From the NCBI GenBank assembly GCA_017134815.1, contig CP071032.1:1794001-1858000 (forward strand): a DNA stretch of 64,000 nucleotides, in the 5' to 3' direction. The notes below the pieces were generated by a model that saw only the letters and a program-made list of their open reading frames with translations, did no database searches and had not been told where the DNA came from. The stretch is from Lentisphaerota bacterium (GTDB lineage Bacteria > Verrucomicrobiota > Lentisphaeria > Victivallales > Victivallaceae). Shown in pieces: positions 17,909 through 27,656 of this stretch. Made by a program: the position numbers and the translations under genes. Within the stretch, counting starts at the first letter, position 1. Every line of letters begins with the position of its first letter.

Positions 17909-19237
17909 ATGTCAGATAAAAATAAAAGCGGCTCCAAAGATATTTTCTGTTCTTTCTGTGGTCGTGGAGCTTCCGAAGCAGGAATAGGCCAGCTGATTAC
18001 CAGCCCGACCGGCTCTGCAATCTGCCGTCACTGTGTTCAGCTGTGCAGTGACCTGTACCGCAAAGACCAGAACAGGCATGAAAACGACGAAGAGCTTTCT
18101 CCAGCAGGAGCAATTGCTGCGCTTGAGGTTCCAAAACCCCAGGCGATAAAAGAAATGCTTGACAGTTATGTGATTGGTCAGGAACGCGCCAAAAAAGTGC
18201 TTTCAGTCGCCGTGCACAATCATTACAAGCGGCTGCAGTCTCAGCTTGAACACCCGGACAAGTCTGCTGGTTTTGAGGACGTTGAAATTGAAAAAAGCAA
18301 TGTCCTGATGATCGGCCCGACCGGCTCTGGCAAGACCCTGCTGGCAAGCACACTCGCAAAAATGCTGGATGTCCCCTTCTGCATATGTGATGCTACAACT
18401 GTTACTGAAGCCGGCTATGTCGGCGAAGACGTTGAGAATATAATATTGCGGCTGGTGCAGGCTGCTGATTACGACATTGCCAAGGCTGAAATCGGCATCA
18501 TTTATATTGACGAAATCGACAAAGTGGCCAGGCGCACTGAAAATGTTTCTATTACCCGTGACGTCTCTGGCGAAGGGGTACAGCAGGCACTGCTTAAAAT
18601 ACTTGAAGGCACTGTTGCCAATGTGCCGCCTAAAGGTGGACGCAAGCACCCTCATCAGGAATACCTGCAGGTCAACACGGATAACATTCTGTTTATCTGC
18701 GGCGGAGCCTTTGTCGGTCTGGAAAAAATTATTCAGCGCCGGGTGGGCAAGCAGGTACTGGGCTTCTCCAGGCACACCGCTAAAAACAAAGAGGTTGTTG
18801 AATCAGTTGAGGCCAAGCCGGAGCTGCTGGTAAGGTACGAACCGGAAGACCTTATCAAGTTCGGACTCATTCCTGAATTTATAGGTCGCCTGCCGGTATT
18901 TTCACATCTTACTCAGCTCAATGAGGATGATCTGGTCAAAATTCTGACCGAACCACAAAACGCTTTAATCAAGCAGTACCAGAAACTGATGGCCATGGAG
19001 GACGTCAAACTGGTCTTCAAGCCCGAAGCGCTGCGCGCTCTGGCCAGAAAAGCAGTTGACAAAGGCACCGGTGCCCGCGGCCTGCGCTCACTACTGGAAG
19101 AACTGATGCTTGAAATCATGTTTAATGTTCCCTCTGATGACAAGGTATCCTCATGTACAATTACTGCGGAAGTTGTCCGGGGAGAGAGTGAACCTGTTCT
19201 CAAAAAGAGCAGGAAAGCAGCAGCCAAAGCCAGCTGA
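17909..19237 (+). CDS. clpX: ATP-dependent Clp protease ATPase subunit ClpX
   Basis: 442 residues. ClpX unfolds substrates and threads them into ClpP. Residues 14-42 form the zinc-binding domain (Cys14, Cys17, Cys39, Cys42). Walker A GPTGSGKT is at 136-143, Walker [10 protein letters not shown], pore loop GYVGED, and the IGF-type ClpP-docking loop reads LGFSRHT. Typical C-terminal domain with [11 protein letters not shown]. Follows clpP in the same operon. Confidence 0.97.
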   Translation: MSDKNKSGSKDIFCSFCGRGASEAGIGQLITSPTGSAICRHCVQLCSDLYRKDQNRHENDEELSPAGAIAALEVPKPQAIKEMLDSYVIGQERAKKVLSVAVHNHYKRLQSQLEHPDKSAGFEDVEIEKSNVLMIGPTGSGKTLLASTLAKMLDVPFCICDATTVTEAGYVGEDVENIILRLVQAADYDIAKAEIGIIYIDEIDKVARRTENVSITRDVSGEGVQQALLKILEGTVANVPPKGGRKHPHQEYLQVNTDNILFICGGAFVGLEKIIQRRVGKQVLGFSRHTAKNKEVVESVEAKPELLVRYEPEDLIKFGLIPEFIGRLPVFSHLTQLNEDDLVKILTEPQNALIKQYQKLMAMEDVKLVFKPEALRALARKAVDKGTGARGLRSLLEELMLEIMFNVPSDDKVSSCTITAEVVRGESEPVLKKSRKAAAKAS

Positions 19238-19263
19238 TACTGTAATCGAAATAATATATTCTA

Positions 19264-19297
19264 AAGCCGGCTGCTAAAATGTGCCGGCTTTTTTTTT
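19264..19297 (+). terminator. Intrinsic terminator after clpX
   Basis: Stem AAGCCGGC (19264-19271) / GCCGGCTT (19283-19290), loop TGCTAAAATGT, followed by nine T. It ends tig-clpP-clpX and separates the kinase gene 19 bases further on. Confidence 0.92.
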
Positions 19298-19315
19298 CGC
19301 AGGAGAGAGACAAAC

Positions 19316-20602
19316 ATGAAAACCAGCAGCAAAAAACAAAAGGATAAAAGCTTTATTCAACGCAGTTCACTCGATGAAGGAACGCTTGATCAGGACAGCT
19401 ACCTTTCCGCCAGCGACCTGGAAGTTGACTCCACAGGTTCAGAAAATGTCATGCATACTATGACGCTCTTCGAAGACCGCGAGGAAATAGCCTCCAAACT
19501 GGTCGAGAACGAAATACCCGAACTCACTACCAAACCCAAAGACAAGTACAAATTTGTCAGGAGCATCGGTTTTGGCGGCATGAAAGCTATCCTGCAGGTA
19601 AGAGACCGCGACACTACCCGCAGTGTAGCGATGGCAATTATTCCGGATTACGATGACCGGCCTCGTGAAGATGTTGCCCGTTTCATCAGGGAAGCCAGAA
19701 TTACTGCCCGGCTTGAGCATCCAAATATTGTACCGATTCACGATATTGGAGTGGACAGTTCCGGCTCGCCGTATTTTACAATGAAGCTGCTGCGCGGCCG
19801 TACCTTGTCAATGATTTTGAGCAAGCTTAAAAACGGCGACGAGGAAGTACTTGAAAACAACAGCCTGCCCCGACTGCTTCGGGTCTTTGTAAAAGTTTGC
19901 AATGCGGTAGCTTTTGCCCATTCAAAGAATATTATTCACCTTGACTTGAAACCGGAAAATATACACATCGGCGACTACGGTGAAGTACTGGTCCTGGACT
20001 GGGGACTGGCCAAATTTACTGATGATAAAGATGAAAATATTTCTGAAAAGCAGGATAACCCTGAAGAGCTGGAGTCCAGTAACCAGTTTATGACACTGGA
20101 CGGTGTAGCCAAAGGTACTCCCGGCTATATGGCCCCGGAACAGGCCGCAGGCAGAAACAACTCTAAAGATGCCCGTACCGATATCTATGCCATGGGCTCA
20201 ATTCTGTATGCTATACTGACTTTTGAAAGCCCTCTGGCAAACCGCCGCGACGTCAAAAAAATCCTGCATGACACTGTTACCGGCAACATTGAAGCTCCCA
20301 GCGAAATTCAGAATTCGTTCCGTCCGGTTCCAGCAGCGCTTGAAGCGATCTGCCTTAAGGCAATGAGCCTTGACCCACAGGAGCGTTACCAGTCAATAAA
20401 CGAGATGCGTGACGATCTTTTTGCCTTTATGTCAGGTTATGCAACAGTTGCAGAAAAAGCCGGTTCCCTGAAGAAGACTTTTCTATTCATTAACCGCAAC
20501 CTCATACCGCTGCTGTTCCTGATTACTTTAATGGTTTTACTCACCGGAGTGACGGCTTTTATCCTTTTGCATTTCAACGAATTGATTTCCTTTCATTTTT
20601 GA
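19316..20602 (+). CDS. Membrane-anchored Ser/Thr protein kinase with a WNK-like lysine arrangement
   Basis: 428 residues, ATG preceded by AGGAG. Kinase domain about 79-372: glycine loop GFGGMK (85-90), alpha-C Glu126 (REARI), catalytic loop HLDLKPEN (208-215), DWG (228-230) and APE (273-275). The beta-3 motif VAxK reads VAMA (104-107), so the usual ATP lysine is Ala107. Lys90 in the glycine loop sits where WNK kinases keep their catalytic lysine, so the enzyme may be active. Residues 1-78 are polar and likely disordered; one membrane helix at about 396-420 and a short tail end the protein. Targets unknown; the FHA protein nearby is a candidate partner. Confidence 0.9.
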   Translation: MKTSSKKQKDKSFIQRSSLDEGTLDQDSYLSASDLEVDSTGSENVMHTMTLFEDREEIASKLVENEIPELTTKPKDKYKFVRSIGFGGMKAILQVRDRDTTRSVAMAIIPDYDDRPREDVARFIREARITARLEHPNIVPIHDIGVDSSGSPYFTMKLLRGRTLSMILSKLKNGDEEVLENNSLPRLLRVFVKVCNAVAFAHSKNIIHLDLKPENIHIGDYGEVLVLDWGLAKFTDDKDENISEKQDNPEELESSNQFMTLDGVAKGTPGYMAPEQAAGRNNSKDARTDIYAMGSILYAILTFESPLANRRDVKKILHDTVTGNIEAPSEIQNSFRPVPAALEAICLKAMSLDPQERYQSINEMRDDLFAFMSGYATVAEKAGSLKKTFLFINRNLIPLLFLITLMVLLTGVTAFILLHFNELISFHF

Positions 20603-20784
20603 CATAAAGCCGTTAAGAAACCGGTTGTATATTGCTGCTTAAGCATTAGATTACCTGAGGGTTCGAAGTTTATGGCCTTTTTGGGCCGCCGGCAAAGGGG
20701 ATTTGAGAGGCAAAGTTCCTCTCAACACGGTTTATGTGTAATGAGAGAGCGTAGCTTAAACCTTTAAATTTTAAGGGAATCAAC

Positions 20785-22185
20785 ATGGAAAAATTTGACG
20801 TTTGCGTAATTGGAGCCGGCCCAGGAGGTTATGTCGCTGCAATCCGGGCCGGACAGAAAGGCATGAGTGTAGCCCTGATTGAAAAAGAACATTTCGGCGG
20901 CACCTGCCTGAATATCGGCTGCATCCCCACAAAAACCCTGATTGCTGGAGTTGAAGTTCTGCACAAAGCGCGCCATGCTGCGGATTTCGGAGTTGACATC
21001 AGTGGAGAAATAAAACCTGACTGGAACCGAATGCTCGAACGCAAGGATGAAGTAATCACCAAGCTGCGTAAAGGGATCGGCCAGCTGCTTCAGGCTGCGG
21101 GCGTCAAAGTTTTCAACGGTACTGCCTCTTTCCTTGACAGGCAAAACGTCGGCATTAACGGCGGCGAGGACGACGGCAGCAAAATTACGGCAACCAATTT
21201 CATCATCGCCAGTGGCTCTGAATCACTGGTACCTGGTTTTATTCCTGAATCCCCACGCATTTTGACTTCGACAGAACTTCTGTCAATTTCCGAAATTCCC
21301 GCAAGCCTGCTGGTTCTTGGCGGCGGCGTGATCGGCTGTGAATTTGCCTGCCTGTTTGCTGAACTCGGCACTGAAGTAACAGTTTTCGAGATGTTGCCCA
21401 ATATCCTGCCCAATGTTGACAAAGAAGTGGGCAGAGTACTGGCTATGCGCATGAAAAAAGCAGGCATCAAGATACTGACTGGAACTCCAATGAGTGAAAT
21501 TCAGGCAACAGCCAAAGGGGTGTCAGGCAAAGTCGGTGATGAGACCCTTGAAGCTGACTACCTGCTGGTTTCAATCGGGCGCAAAGCTGTTTCAAACAAT
21601 CTCAATCTATCCGCATGCGGCGTTGAAACTGATGATCGCGGCTGGATTCCAGTCGACAGTAAATGCAGGACCAATGTTCCCGGCATTTACGCCATCGGCG
21701 ATATCGCCGGCAAGATCTGGCTGGCCCACCTTGCCAGTGCCATGGCGGAGTGCGCAGTTGATAATATTGCCGGTGAACGCAGTGAATTCAGCTATGACCT
21801 CGTACCTGGATGCATTTTTACCAATCCGGAAATCGGCACCTTGGGTCTGACCACAGAACAGTGTAAAGAACAGGAAATTGAAACCAATACAGGTAAATTT
21901 CCATTTGCCGCTCTGGGAAAAGCCATGGCAATTAATGAAACTGACGGTTTTGTCAAAATTATTGCCGACAAAAATACTGATAAGGTTCTCGGAGTTCACA
22001 TCATTGGCCCCCATGCAACCGACCTGATCGCAGAAGCCGGTCCGGCCATGCTGATGGAAGTTACTGCCAGCGAACTTGGCAGGGCTATTCATGCTCACCC
22101 GACACTCGGCGAAGCCATGATGGAAGCGGCTCATGCGGTCCACGGCCAATGCGCCCATATTCCAGTCAGGCGCAGACGTAAGTAA
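20785..22185 (+). CDS. lpdA: Dihydrolipoyl dehydrogenase (E3)
   Basis: 466 residues. E3 reoxidises dihydrolipoamide in 2-oxoacid dehydrogenase complexes or the glycine cleavage system and passes electrons to NAD. FAD motif GAGPGGYVAAI at 10-20, redox pair GGTCLNIGCIPTK with Cys41 and Cys46, NAD motif GGGVIGCEFA, and C-terminal catalytic HAHPTLGE. AAGGG precedes the ATG. No E1, E2 or glycine-cleavage gene is near; lipA is 7 kb downstream. Confidence 0.96.
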   Translation: MEKFDVCVIGAGPGGYVAAIRAGQKGMSVALIEKEHFGGTCLNIGCIPTKTLIAGVEVLHKARHAADFGVDISGEIKPDWNRMLERKDEVITKLRKGIGQLLQAAGVKVFNGTASFLDRQNVGINGGEDDGSKITATNFIIASGSESLVPGFIPESPRILTSTELLSISEIPASLLVLGGGVIGCEFACLFAELGTEVTVFEMLPNILPNVDKEVGRVLAMRMKKAGIKILTGTPMSEIQATAKGVSGKVGDETLEADYLLVSIGRKAVSNNLNLSACGVETDDRGWIPVDSKCRTNVPGIYAIGDIAGKIWLAHLASAMAECAVDNIAGERSEFSYDLVPGCIFTNPEIGTLGLTTEQCKEQEIETNTGKFPFAALGKAMAINETDGFVKIIADKNTDKVLGVHIIGPHATDLIAEAGPAMLMEVTASELGRAIHAHPTLGEAMMEAAHAVHGQCAHIPVRRRRK

Positions 22186-22198
22186 TAGATGGTTCCTC

Positions 22199-22230
22199 AG
22201 CGCAGAAGGCTATGCTTTTTGCGCTTTTTT
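22199..22230 (+). terminator. Probable terminator after lpdA
   Basis: Stem AGCGCA (22199-22204) / TGCGCT (22220-22225) with a 15-base loop, followed by six T. Short stem but correct position, 14 bases past the stop. Confidence 0.55.
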
Positions 22231-22445
22231 ATACCTTGAAAAATGATTTGAAATACAGTTGTTAAAACAATGTCGCCTCAGGACTCGCTCAGGCATAACT
22301 TTGCATTTACAAAAATAACAGCTATTTTAGCTGCATTGTTATTAAGCAAAAATCGGCAGTTTGCCGAGGAGAAAATTATTAATCAGCGAGAGTCGTCCGG
22401 CTGAAAATGCCTCATGACGCCTGTTGCGGGAATTAAGGTATTATC

Positions 22446-22949
22446 ATGAAATTACTTACGGGAAAATGGTCGTTTTATATTAACGGGACGCTGTTGGCCC
22501 TGCTGATAGTGTTCTGCTTATATCTGTTTGACGACACGATCGGCATGAGCGACGGGATGGTTGTTATTTCTGAATACTGCAAAAGCGCGGTTGAAGATCA
22601 AATGGTGGAAAATCCGCCCCCGCTGGACTGGCAGACCGGTTTTCTGCTGGGCATATTTATCGGCGGACTTGGCGCTGCTATTATCAGCGGCAACTGGAAG
22701 ATGCGTTTCTTTCAGGAAGGCGAAAGCGGCATTTTAGCCAAAGCAGCCAAAACGATTGCCTGTGGCGTCGGCGGCGGTTTTCTGGTAATGCTCGGACTGC
22801 AGTTGGCCGGTGATTCTTTTCTGGGGCAGTGGGCTGCTGCAATTCAGCTCTCAGGCGGGGCATGGGTGTTTATCATCTCCTGCTTTGTAGTTGCCTCGGG
22901 CACCGCAATAATGCTTGAACGCCGCCGTGAAGGCACAGACGAGGAGTAA
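22446..22949 (+). CDS. YeeE/YedE-family half-transporter, first half
   Basis: 167 residues with four hydrophobic segments. YeeE/YedE proteins import thiosulfate or related sulfur (or selenium) species; many bacteria carry them as two half-size proteins. Here the family glycine pattern is visible as LGIFIGGLGAAII and CGVGGGFLVMLGLQLAG, but the Cys normally seen after the second motif is replaced (GDSFLGQW). AAGG is seven bases before the ATG. It is followed after 5 bases by the second half, and then by yraN. Confidence 0.75.
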   Translation: MKLLTGKWSFYINGTLLALLIVFCLYLFDDTIGMSDGMVVISEYCKSAVEDQMVENPPPLDWQTGFLLGIFIGGLGAAIISGNWKMRFFQEGESGILAKAAKTIACGVGGGFLVMLGLQLAGDSFLGQWAAAIQLSGGAWVFIISCFVVASGTAIMLERRREGTDEE

Positions 22950-22954
22950 TTATC

Positions 22955-23518
22955 ATGGAACCTTTAGCTTTAAGTGGAAATTATCGTCTTGCCGCGTCTA
23001 TTCTTGTTGGAATGGCTTTCGGCTTTCTGCTGGTAAAATCAGATCTCGCCTGGCGCAAAACCACGTTAAACATGCTGCTTTTAAAAGACGGCAGACTGAT
23101 AAAAACTCTGCTGTTCTCACTGGCTGTCGGTGCGACATTATTCTTTTTTGCCTACAATGTAGACCTTGTCCACCTCAAAATACGCCCTGGTTACTTCTGG
23201 GCATCGCTGATTGGGGGTATCATCACCGGACTGGGACTGGCTTTCTGCTGCCGGGTACCCATTACAGCCATTGCTTCGCTGGCCTCAGGGCGGGTTTATG
23301 CCCTCTGGACAATCATCGGCATGCTGCTGGCAGTACCGTTTGTAAAGGTTATTTCAGGCTGGCTTTCAAACTCGATTTACAACTGGTCAGAACCGTTGAA
23401 CGCCCATGAACCGATCACTGAATACCTCAACGTATCCAATCCAGCACTGTGGATATCGGCAATTTCATTGGTTGTACTGGTATTTGTACACTTCACACTG
23501 GGCGGTGATGAGGAGTAA
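22955..23518 (+). CDS. YeeE/YedE-family half-transporter, second half
   Basis: 187 residues, five hydrophobic segments. GMAFGFLLVKSDL and GGIITGLGLAFCCRVP match the glycine-spaced helices of this family, with a Cys pair at the position where thiosulfate carriers have a functional Cys. GAGGAG from the end of the previous gene serves as ribosome site, so both halves are made together. Cargo cannot be read from the sequence. Confidence 0.76.
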   Translation: MEPLALSGNYRLAASILVGMAFGFLLVKSDLAWRKTTLNMLLLKDGRLIKTLLFSLAVGATLFFFAYNVDLVHLKIRPGYFWASLIGGIITGLGLAFCCRVPITAIASLASGRVYALWTIIGMLLAVPFVKVISGWLSNSIYNWSEPLNAHEPITEYLNVSNPALWISAISLVVLVFVHFTLGGDEE

Positions 23519-23523
23519 AATCG

Positions 23524-23928
23524 ATGAATTTTAAAGCGGCAAGAGCCAGGCACCTGCGTCTCGGCAGGACCGGGGAAAATATCGCTGTCCGGCTCTTGCG
23601 CAGCAAACACCTTGACCTGCTGTGCCGTAACTATAAAGTGAAGGCCGGCGAAATCGACATCATTACCAGGGATGGGGAAATCCTTACATTTGTAGAGGTA
23701 AAGACGCGCCGTCTCTCCACTCGTTCACGACCAGCGGCAGGACTGCGCTTCAAACAGAAAAGACGCATTCACAAAGCCGCCATGAATTACTTACGCCATA
23801 TCAACCGGCCTGAAGTAATCTATCGTTTTGACCTTATTGAAGTTATAATCGGCCGGAGCGGGCCTGTCGAGGTCCGGCACTGGCCAGAGCATTTTTCCGG
23901 ATCTGAAATCAAGCCGGAATTCTTATGA
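23524..23928 (+). CDS. yraN: YraN family (UPF0102) nuclease-fold protein
   Basis: 134 residues. YraN proteins have a Holliday-junction-resolvase/endonuclease-like fold; the cellular job is not settled. Seen: GRTGENIAVRLL, then NYKVKAGEIDIITRDGEILTFVEVKTR with the PD-(D/E)xK-like acidic and Lys residues (E, D, E-x-K). GAGGAG precedes the ATG, 5 bases after the YeeE-like gene. Convergent with mutL, one base apart. Confidence 0.92.
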   Translation: MNFKAARARHLRLGRTGENIAVRLLRSKHLDLLCRNYKVKAGEIDIITRDGEILTFVEVKTRRLSTRSRPAAGLRFKQKRRIHKAAMNYLRHINRPEVIYRFDLIEVIIGRSGPVEVRHWPEHFSGSEIKPEFL

Positions 23929-23929
23929 A

Positions 23930-25876
23930 TCAACGGCGACCAAAACGTTTTTCCAGTTCAGACAGGGTAATGCTTATAATTGTCGGCCGTCCATGGGGAC
24001 AGGAAAAAGGCATATCACATTCCGCCATCTGCCGCAAAAGACTTCTTGCCTCATGCAGTGAAAGATGATCATGTGCCTTCACCGCTGCCTTGCAGGCGGC
24101 CCGGGCCACGTTTTCGATGCCGGTCTTACCGGCACGCCCTTCATCAAGCAGGTTTGCGAGCAGGTCGCGGACCAGGCCGCCGCAGTTCTCCTGCCGCAGT
24201 GACGCCGGAATGGAATTCAGCATCACGGTATTACTGCTGAGCGGCTCGATCTCAAAACCCAGTTGTGCCAGCAGTGCTTTATTTTTCTCAATGAAAGCTG
24301 CCTCAGCCCGGGTAAATTCAAGAGTAACAGGCAGCAGCAGGCGCTGTGCCGGCTCCTCAGTGCTGCCCTTAAGCATTTTTTCAAACATGACTCGCTCGTG
24401 AGCAGCATGCTGATCAATAATTATCAGCCCGTCTTCTCCAGAAGCCAGAATATAAGTTGCGTCAATAAAACCAAGTATCTTCAAAGCTTCTCCACCCGGG
24501 AAACTGACATGCCCTGTATTCTCTTCGACCTCCTTGATTGTCTGGCTGGCAGCTGCAGTCGAAGTATCATACTCTATTTTCTGATGCCCGGAATCCGGAA
24601 CTTCTCTTACTACTGACAGCTCTTCAGGTTCATCCGGTTCCTCTATCTCAACCTTTCCTGCAGAAGCAGCCAACTTAAGGTCCCTGGCAGCAGGCGACTC
24701 AAACTCCTTCGGCACAAAGGTTCTGTTATTGCCTGAAGAATTTTTAATAACAGACTGCCCTTCAGTCGGAACATTAATGGTAAAATCCAGGGTGTCCTGC
24801 TCAGCATCTGCCGGCTGGTAATCAATCTGTGCACCATTTAAAATAGAACGCAATGGCAAAGTTGAATCAACAGTTACTGCTGGAGCGGGAGCTTGCCGCA
24901 AAGCATTGCGTACCGCCGCAGCGACAGCCCGGGTCACTTTGTAATCGTGCTTCAAACGAATCTCCCGCTTGGCCGGGTGGACATTAACGTCGACCTCATG
25001 CGGGTCCAAGTCAACAAACAGTACACAGGGAGGAAAGCGTCCTTTTTCCACCATACCGTCAAACCCGTCGCGGATTCCGCGAAAAACCGGCAATGCCTCC
25101 ACCGGACGTCCGTTGACAAAAGTCCGCTGTTCCCGCCGGTTATTGCGGGTAAGTCCATGTCTGGCTACAAATCCTTTTACATCAACTCCATCGAGGCTGC
25201 AGTCAACCTCCAGCATATTTTCAGAATACTGTTTTCCGAACAGAGTCTTCAGCCTCGGCAGTAAGTCCTGATGTGCAGGTGAAGAAAAAATTCGCCGCCC
25301 GTCAATAATCAGTTCAAACTGAATTTCAGGATGTGGCAAACTGAGCATGTAAACCGTTTCCTGAATATGCCTTTCCTCCGTTGCATTGGTGCGCATAAAT
25401 TTCTTGCGGGCCGGAACGTTGAAGAATATATCCCTGACCTCTATCCGGGTTCCAGGAGCACAGCCGGCAGGGCGGGATTCAATAATTCTGCCGCCCCTTA
25501 CGTTAACTTCAAATCCCTCCAGTTGATCCTGAAGTCTGGTTTTCAGGCAGAACCTTGACACGGAGGCTATGCTTGGCACTGCCTCTCCACGAAAGCCCAG
25601 AGTTTTAATATTATCTATATCTTCAGCTTTGTATATTTTGCTGGTAGCATGTGCCTCCAGACACAGCAGAGCATCATCCTGATCCATGCCGGAACCGTTA
25701 TCAGTGACGGCAATCAACTTTCTGCCGGCATTTTCGATTTCAATAAGCAGGCTGGATGCTCCTGCGTCTATGGCATTTTCCGCTAACTCCTTGACTACGG
25801 AAGCCGGACGCTCGATAACCTCACCAGCGGCAATTCTATTGCTCAACTGCTCCGGTAGTATTTTTATTTTGCTCAT
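23930..25876 (-). CDS. mutL: DNA mismatch repair protein MutL, endonuclease type
   Basis: 648 residues from ATG 25876 (AGGA five bases upstream). MutL links MutS mismatch recognition to excision. N-terminal GHKL ATPase: RIAAGEVIERPASVVKEL, DNGSGM, and GFRGEA. The C-terminal domain has DQHAAHERVMFE (DQHAxxExxxxE), so this MutL should nick DNA itself, as in bacteria without MutH. A proline/acid-rich linker (about 350-480) joins the halves. The start lies inside the end of the TPR gene (41-base overlap). Confidence 0.96.
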   Translation of the reverse strand: MSKIKILPEQLSNRIAAGEVIERPASVVKELAENAIDAGASSLLIEIENAGRKLIAVTDNGSGMDQDDALLCLEAHATSKIYKAEDIDNIKTLGFRGEAVPSIASVSRFCLKTRLQDQLEGFEVNVRGGRIIESRPAGCAPGTRIEVRDIFFNVPARKKFMRTNATEERHIQETVYMLSLPHPEIQFELIIDGRRIFSSPAHQDLLPRLKTLFGKQYSENMLEVDCSLDGVDVKGFVARHGLTRNNRREQRTFVNGRPVEALPVFRGIRDGFDGMVEKGRFPPCVLFVDLDPHEVDVNVHPAKREIRLKHDYKVTRAVAAAVRNALRQAPAPAVTVDSTLPLRSILNGAQIDYQPADAEQDTLDFTINVPTEGQSVIKNSSGNNRTFVPKEFESPAARDLKLAASAGKVEIEEPDEPEELSVVREVPDSGHQKIEYDTSTAAASQTIKEVEENTGHVSFPGGEALKILGFIDATYILASGEDGLIIIDQHAAHERVMFEKMLKGSTEEPAQRLLLPVTLEFTRAEAAFIEKNKALLAQLGFEIEPLSSNTVMLNSIPASLRQENCGGLVRDLLANLLDEGRAGKTGIENVARAACKAAVKAHDHLSLHEARSLLRQMAECDMPFSCPHGRPTIISITLSELEKRFGRR

Positions 25877-26645
25877 AAGTTCCTGAATTGGTTGCTTTTT
25901 GATTTCTGACTGTTTTCTCTTTGGAGTCCATGGACTTGCGCAACATTTCCGCACGAGCTTCAGCTATAATTTTTCTGAATGCCGGCTTATTGCGCACCGG
26001 GTCCAGGTCAGGCGTGTGTGCCACGGTCAGTATACGGTCGCCCATAAGTTTATATGCTTTTTGAAAGTACATCAACGAGAGTCTGCTGTTCCCTTCTCTG
26101 GAAAGCGCCCCGGCCAGATTTACTGAAATAATCCCTGAATCAGGCTTAAATTTAAAAGCTGCCTTCAACTCATTTACCGCCTGCTTGTATTTCTGCTGTT
26201 TCAGCAGAGTCTGTCCGAGATTGTTCCTGACTGCAGGGTCTTTTGAATTAATAACCATCAGTCGACGATATATCGATTCGGCTGATTTAAATTCGTGTCG
26301 AATATAATAAATCCTGCCCAGAAGACTCAGCGCATCATAATTATCAGGCTCAAATACCAGGATGGTCTTGACCTGGCTGGCTGCCTGATCAATATCGCCT
26401 CTTTCAAGGGCATTGTATGCCTGCAGCATAATGCGATTTACCTGATATCTGATTTCTTCATCAGTTTTTTTAAATTTCAAAGGTACAGTCTGTGCCTGAG
26501 TATAAGGGCTCAAGCTCATTGAAGTCGGGGCCGAAGAGAAATCGCCTGTCGCATTTGTTCTGGCATCACGAATATTTACCAGTACAGCGGTAGCTGTCAC
26601 AATAATGCCCAATACAATAATCAAAGGCAACAGCGATTTGTTCAT
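25836..26645 (-). CDS. Membrane-anchored TPR protein
   Basis: 269 residues. One N-terminal membrane helix (about 5-24), then three to four tetratricopeptide repeats from about 70 to 185 (AYNALERGDIDQA, YDALSLLGRIYY, AVRNNLGQTLLKQQKYKQA). A basic, Asn/Thr-rich tail of 50 residues ends it. TPRs hold protein partners; none can be named. The last 41 bases overlap the mutL start, so the two are probably co-transcribed. Confidence 0.85.
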   Translation of the reverse strand: MNKSLLPLIIVLGIIVTATAVLVNIRDARTNATGDFSSAPTSMSLSPYTQAQTVPLKFKKTDEEIRYQVNRIMLQAYNALERGDIDQAASQVKTILVFEPDNYDALSLLGRIYYIRHEFKSAESIYRRLMVINSKDPAVRNNLGQTLLKQQKYKQAVNELKAAFKFKPDSGIISVNLAGALSREGNSRLSLMYFQKAYKLMGDRILTVAHTPDLDPVRNKPAFRKIIAEARAEMLRKSMDSKEKTVRNQKATNSGTYEQNKNTTGAVEQ

Positions 26646-26663
26646 TTGAGCCTTCCTCCAATG

Positions 26664-27656
26664 CTATAACCTGTACCAGCAACGGCAGAAATGTCCACTT
26701 CCGATGTCCGTCCATTCCGGAGTTTTTTCAGCACAAAGTTTCTGCTCCTCTTCTGAAAGCGAGGCACAGTGCTCGCAACGTCCAAAGAAACGGCAGCCTT
26801 GCGGAAAGTTGGCGGGGGTCGGGACATTACCTGATATAGTCTGTAAACGCTTATCCTCACAGCCCAGCCTGGGAACAGCCTTCAGCAGCGCCCTGGTATA
26901 AGGATGAGATGGCTTACTGATAACCTCATCGGTTCTGCCGGCTTCAACCGTGTGTCCAGCATACATTATGACAACCCGGTCAGCCATCTCAGAAACAATC
27001 CCGAGGTTGTGGGTAACCAGAACTATTGACATATCGCGTTTATCCCTGAGATCAGTCAGCAGTTCAAGAATCTGTGCCTGAATAGTGACATCCAGAGCGG
27101 TAGTCGGTTCATCAGCAATCAACAGTTCCGGGTTACAGGCCAGCGCCATGGCAATCATAATTCGCTGCTGCATGCCCCCGGACAGTTCGTGCGGATAACA
27201 GTTGATCCGCGACTCTGGTGCAGGAATACCCACTTGCCGCAACTGGTTAATAACTTCAGCTTCAACATCATCTATTTCCGGCCGGTGCAGCTCTATTGCT
27301 TCAGCTATCTGGTCACCAACCCGGTAAACCGGATTAAGGGAAACCGAAGGTTCCTGAAATATATATGCGATACCGCCTCCCCGGATTTCACGCAGGCGAC
27401 GACGCGACAGCCGCAATGGATCACAAACCTGCCTGCGGTGACGGAACTCAATTTCTCCTGAGCGGTAGCGGGCCGGTGGAACCGGCAGCAGTTTTGTCAG
27501 CGACATGCAGGTTACACTTTTACCGCAGCCGCTTTCTCCGACAATTGCCAGTATTTCTCCCTGTTCAAGATCAAAATTGACATCGCTGACAACCGGCAGC
27601 CATTTACCGGAATCCTTGAAATCTATGGACAGGTTTTTTACTTGAAGAAGCTTCAT
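26664..27656 (-). CDS. Oligopeptide/dipeptide ABC transporter ATP-binding protein (OppD/DppD type)
   Basis: 330 residues. Walker A GESGCGKS at 40-47, Q-loop [11 protein letters not shown], signature LSGGMQQR, Walker B LLIADEPT, and the OppD-specific C-terminal Cys cluster [10 protein letters not shown] with two more Cys, which binds an iron-sulfur cluster in relatives. It powers import of peptides or other small solutes. No permease, binding protein or OppF partner is nearby on this side, so the rest of the transporter must be elsewhere. Confidence 0.92.
   Translation of the reverse strand: MKLLQVKNLSIDFKDSGKWLPVVSDVNFDLEQGEILAIVGESGCGKSVTCMSLTKLLPVPPARYRSGEIEFRHRRQVCDPLRLSRRRLREIRGGGIAYIFQEPSVSLNPVYRVGDQIAEAIELHRPEIDDVEAEVINQLRQVGIPAPESRINCYPHELSGGMQQRIMIAMALACNPELLIADEPTTALDVTIQAQILELLTDLRDKRDMSIVLVTHNLGIVSEMADRVVIMYAGHTVEAGRTDEVISKPSHPYTRALLKAVPRLGCEDKRLQTISGNVPTPANFPQGCRFFGRCEHCASLSEEEQKLCAEKTPEWTDIGSGHFCRCWYRL

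Noticed and set aside
18203..18775. Minus-strand open frame of 190 codons inside clpX
   Set aside because: clpX is complete and conserved throughout; the reverse frame is a by-product.
20660..20667. GGTTCGAA, like a tRNA T-loop
   Set aside because: No matching T-stem, anticodon arm or acceptor stem around it.
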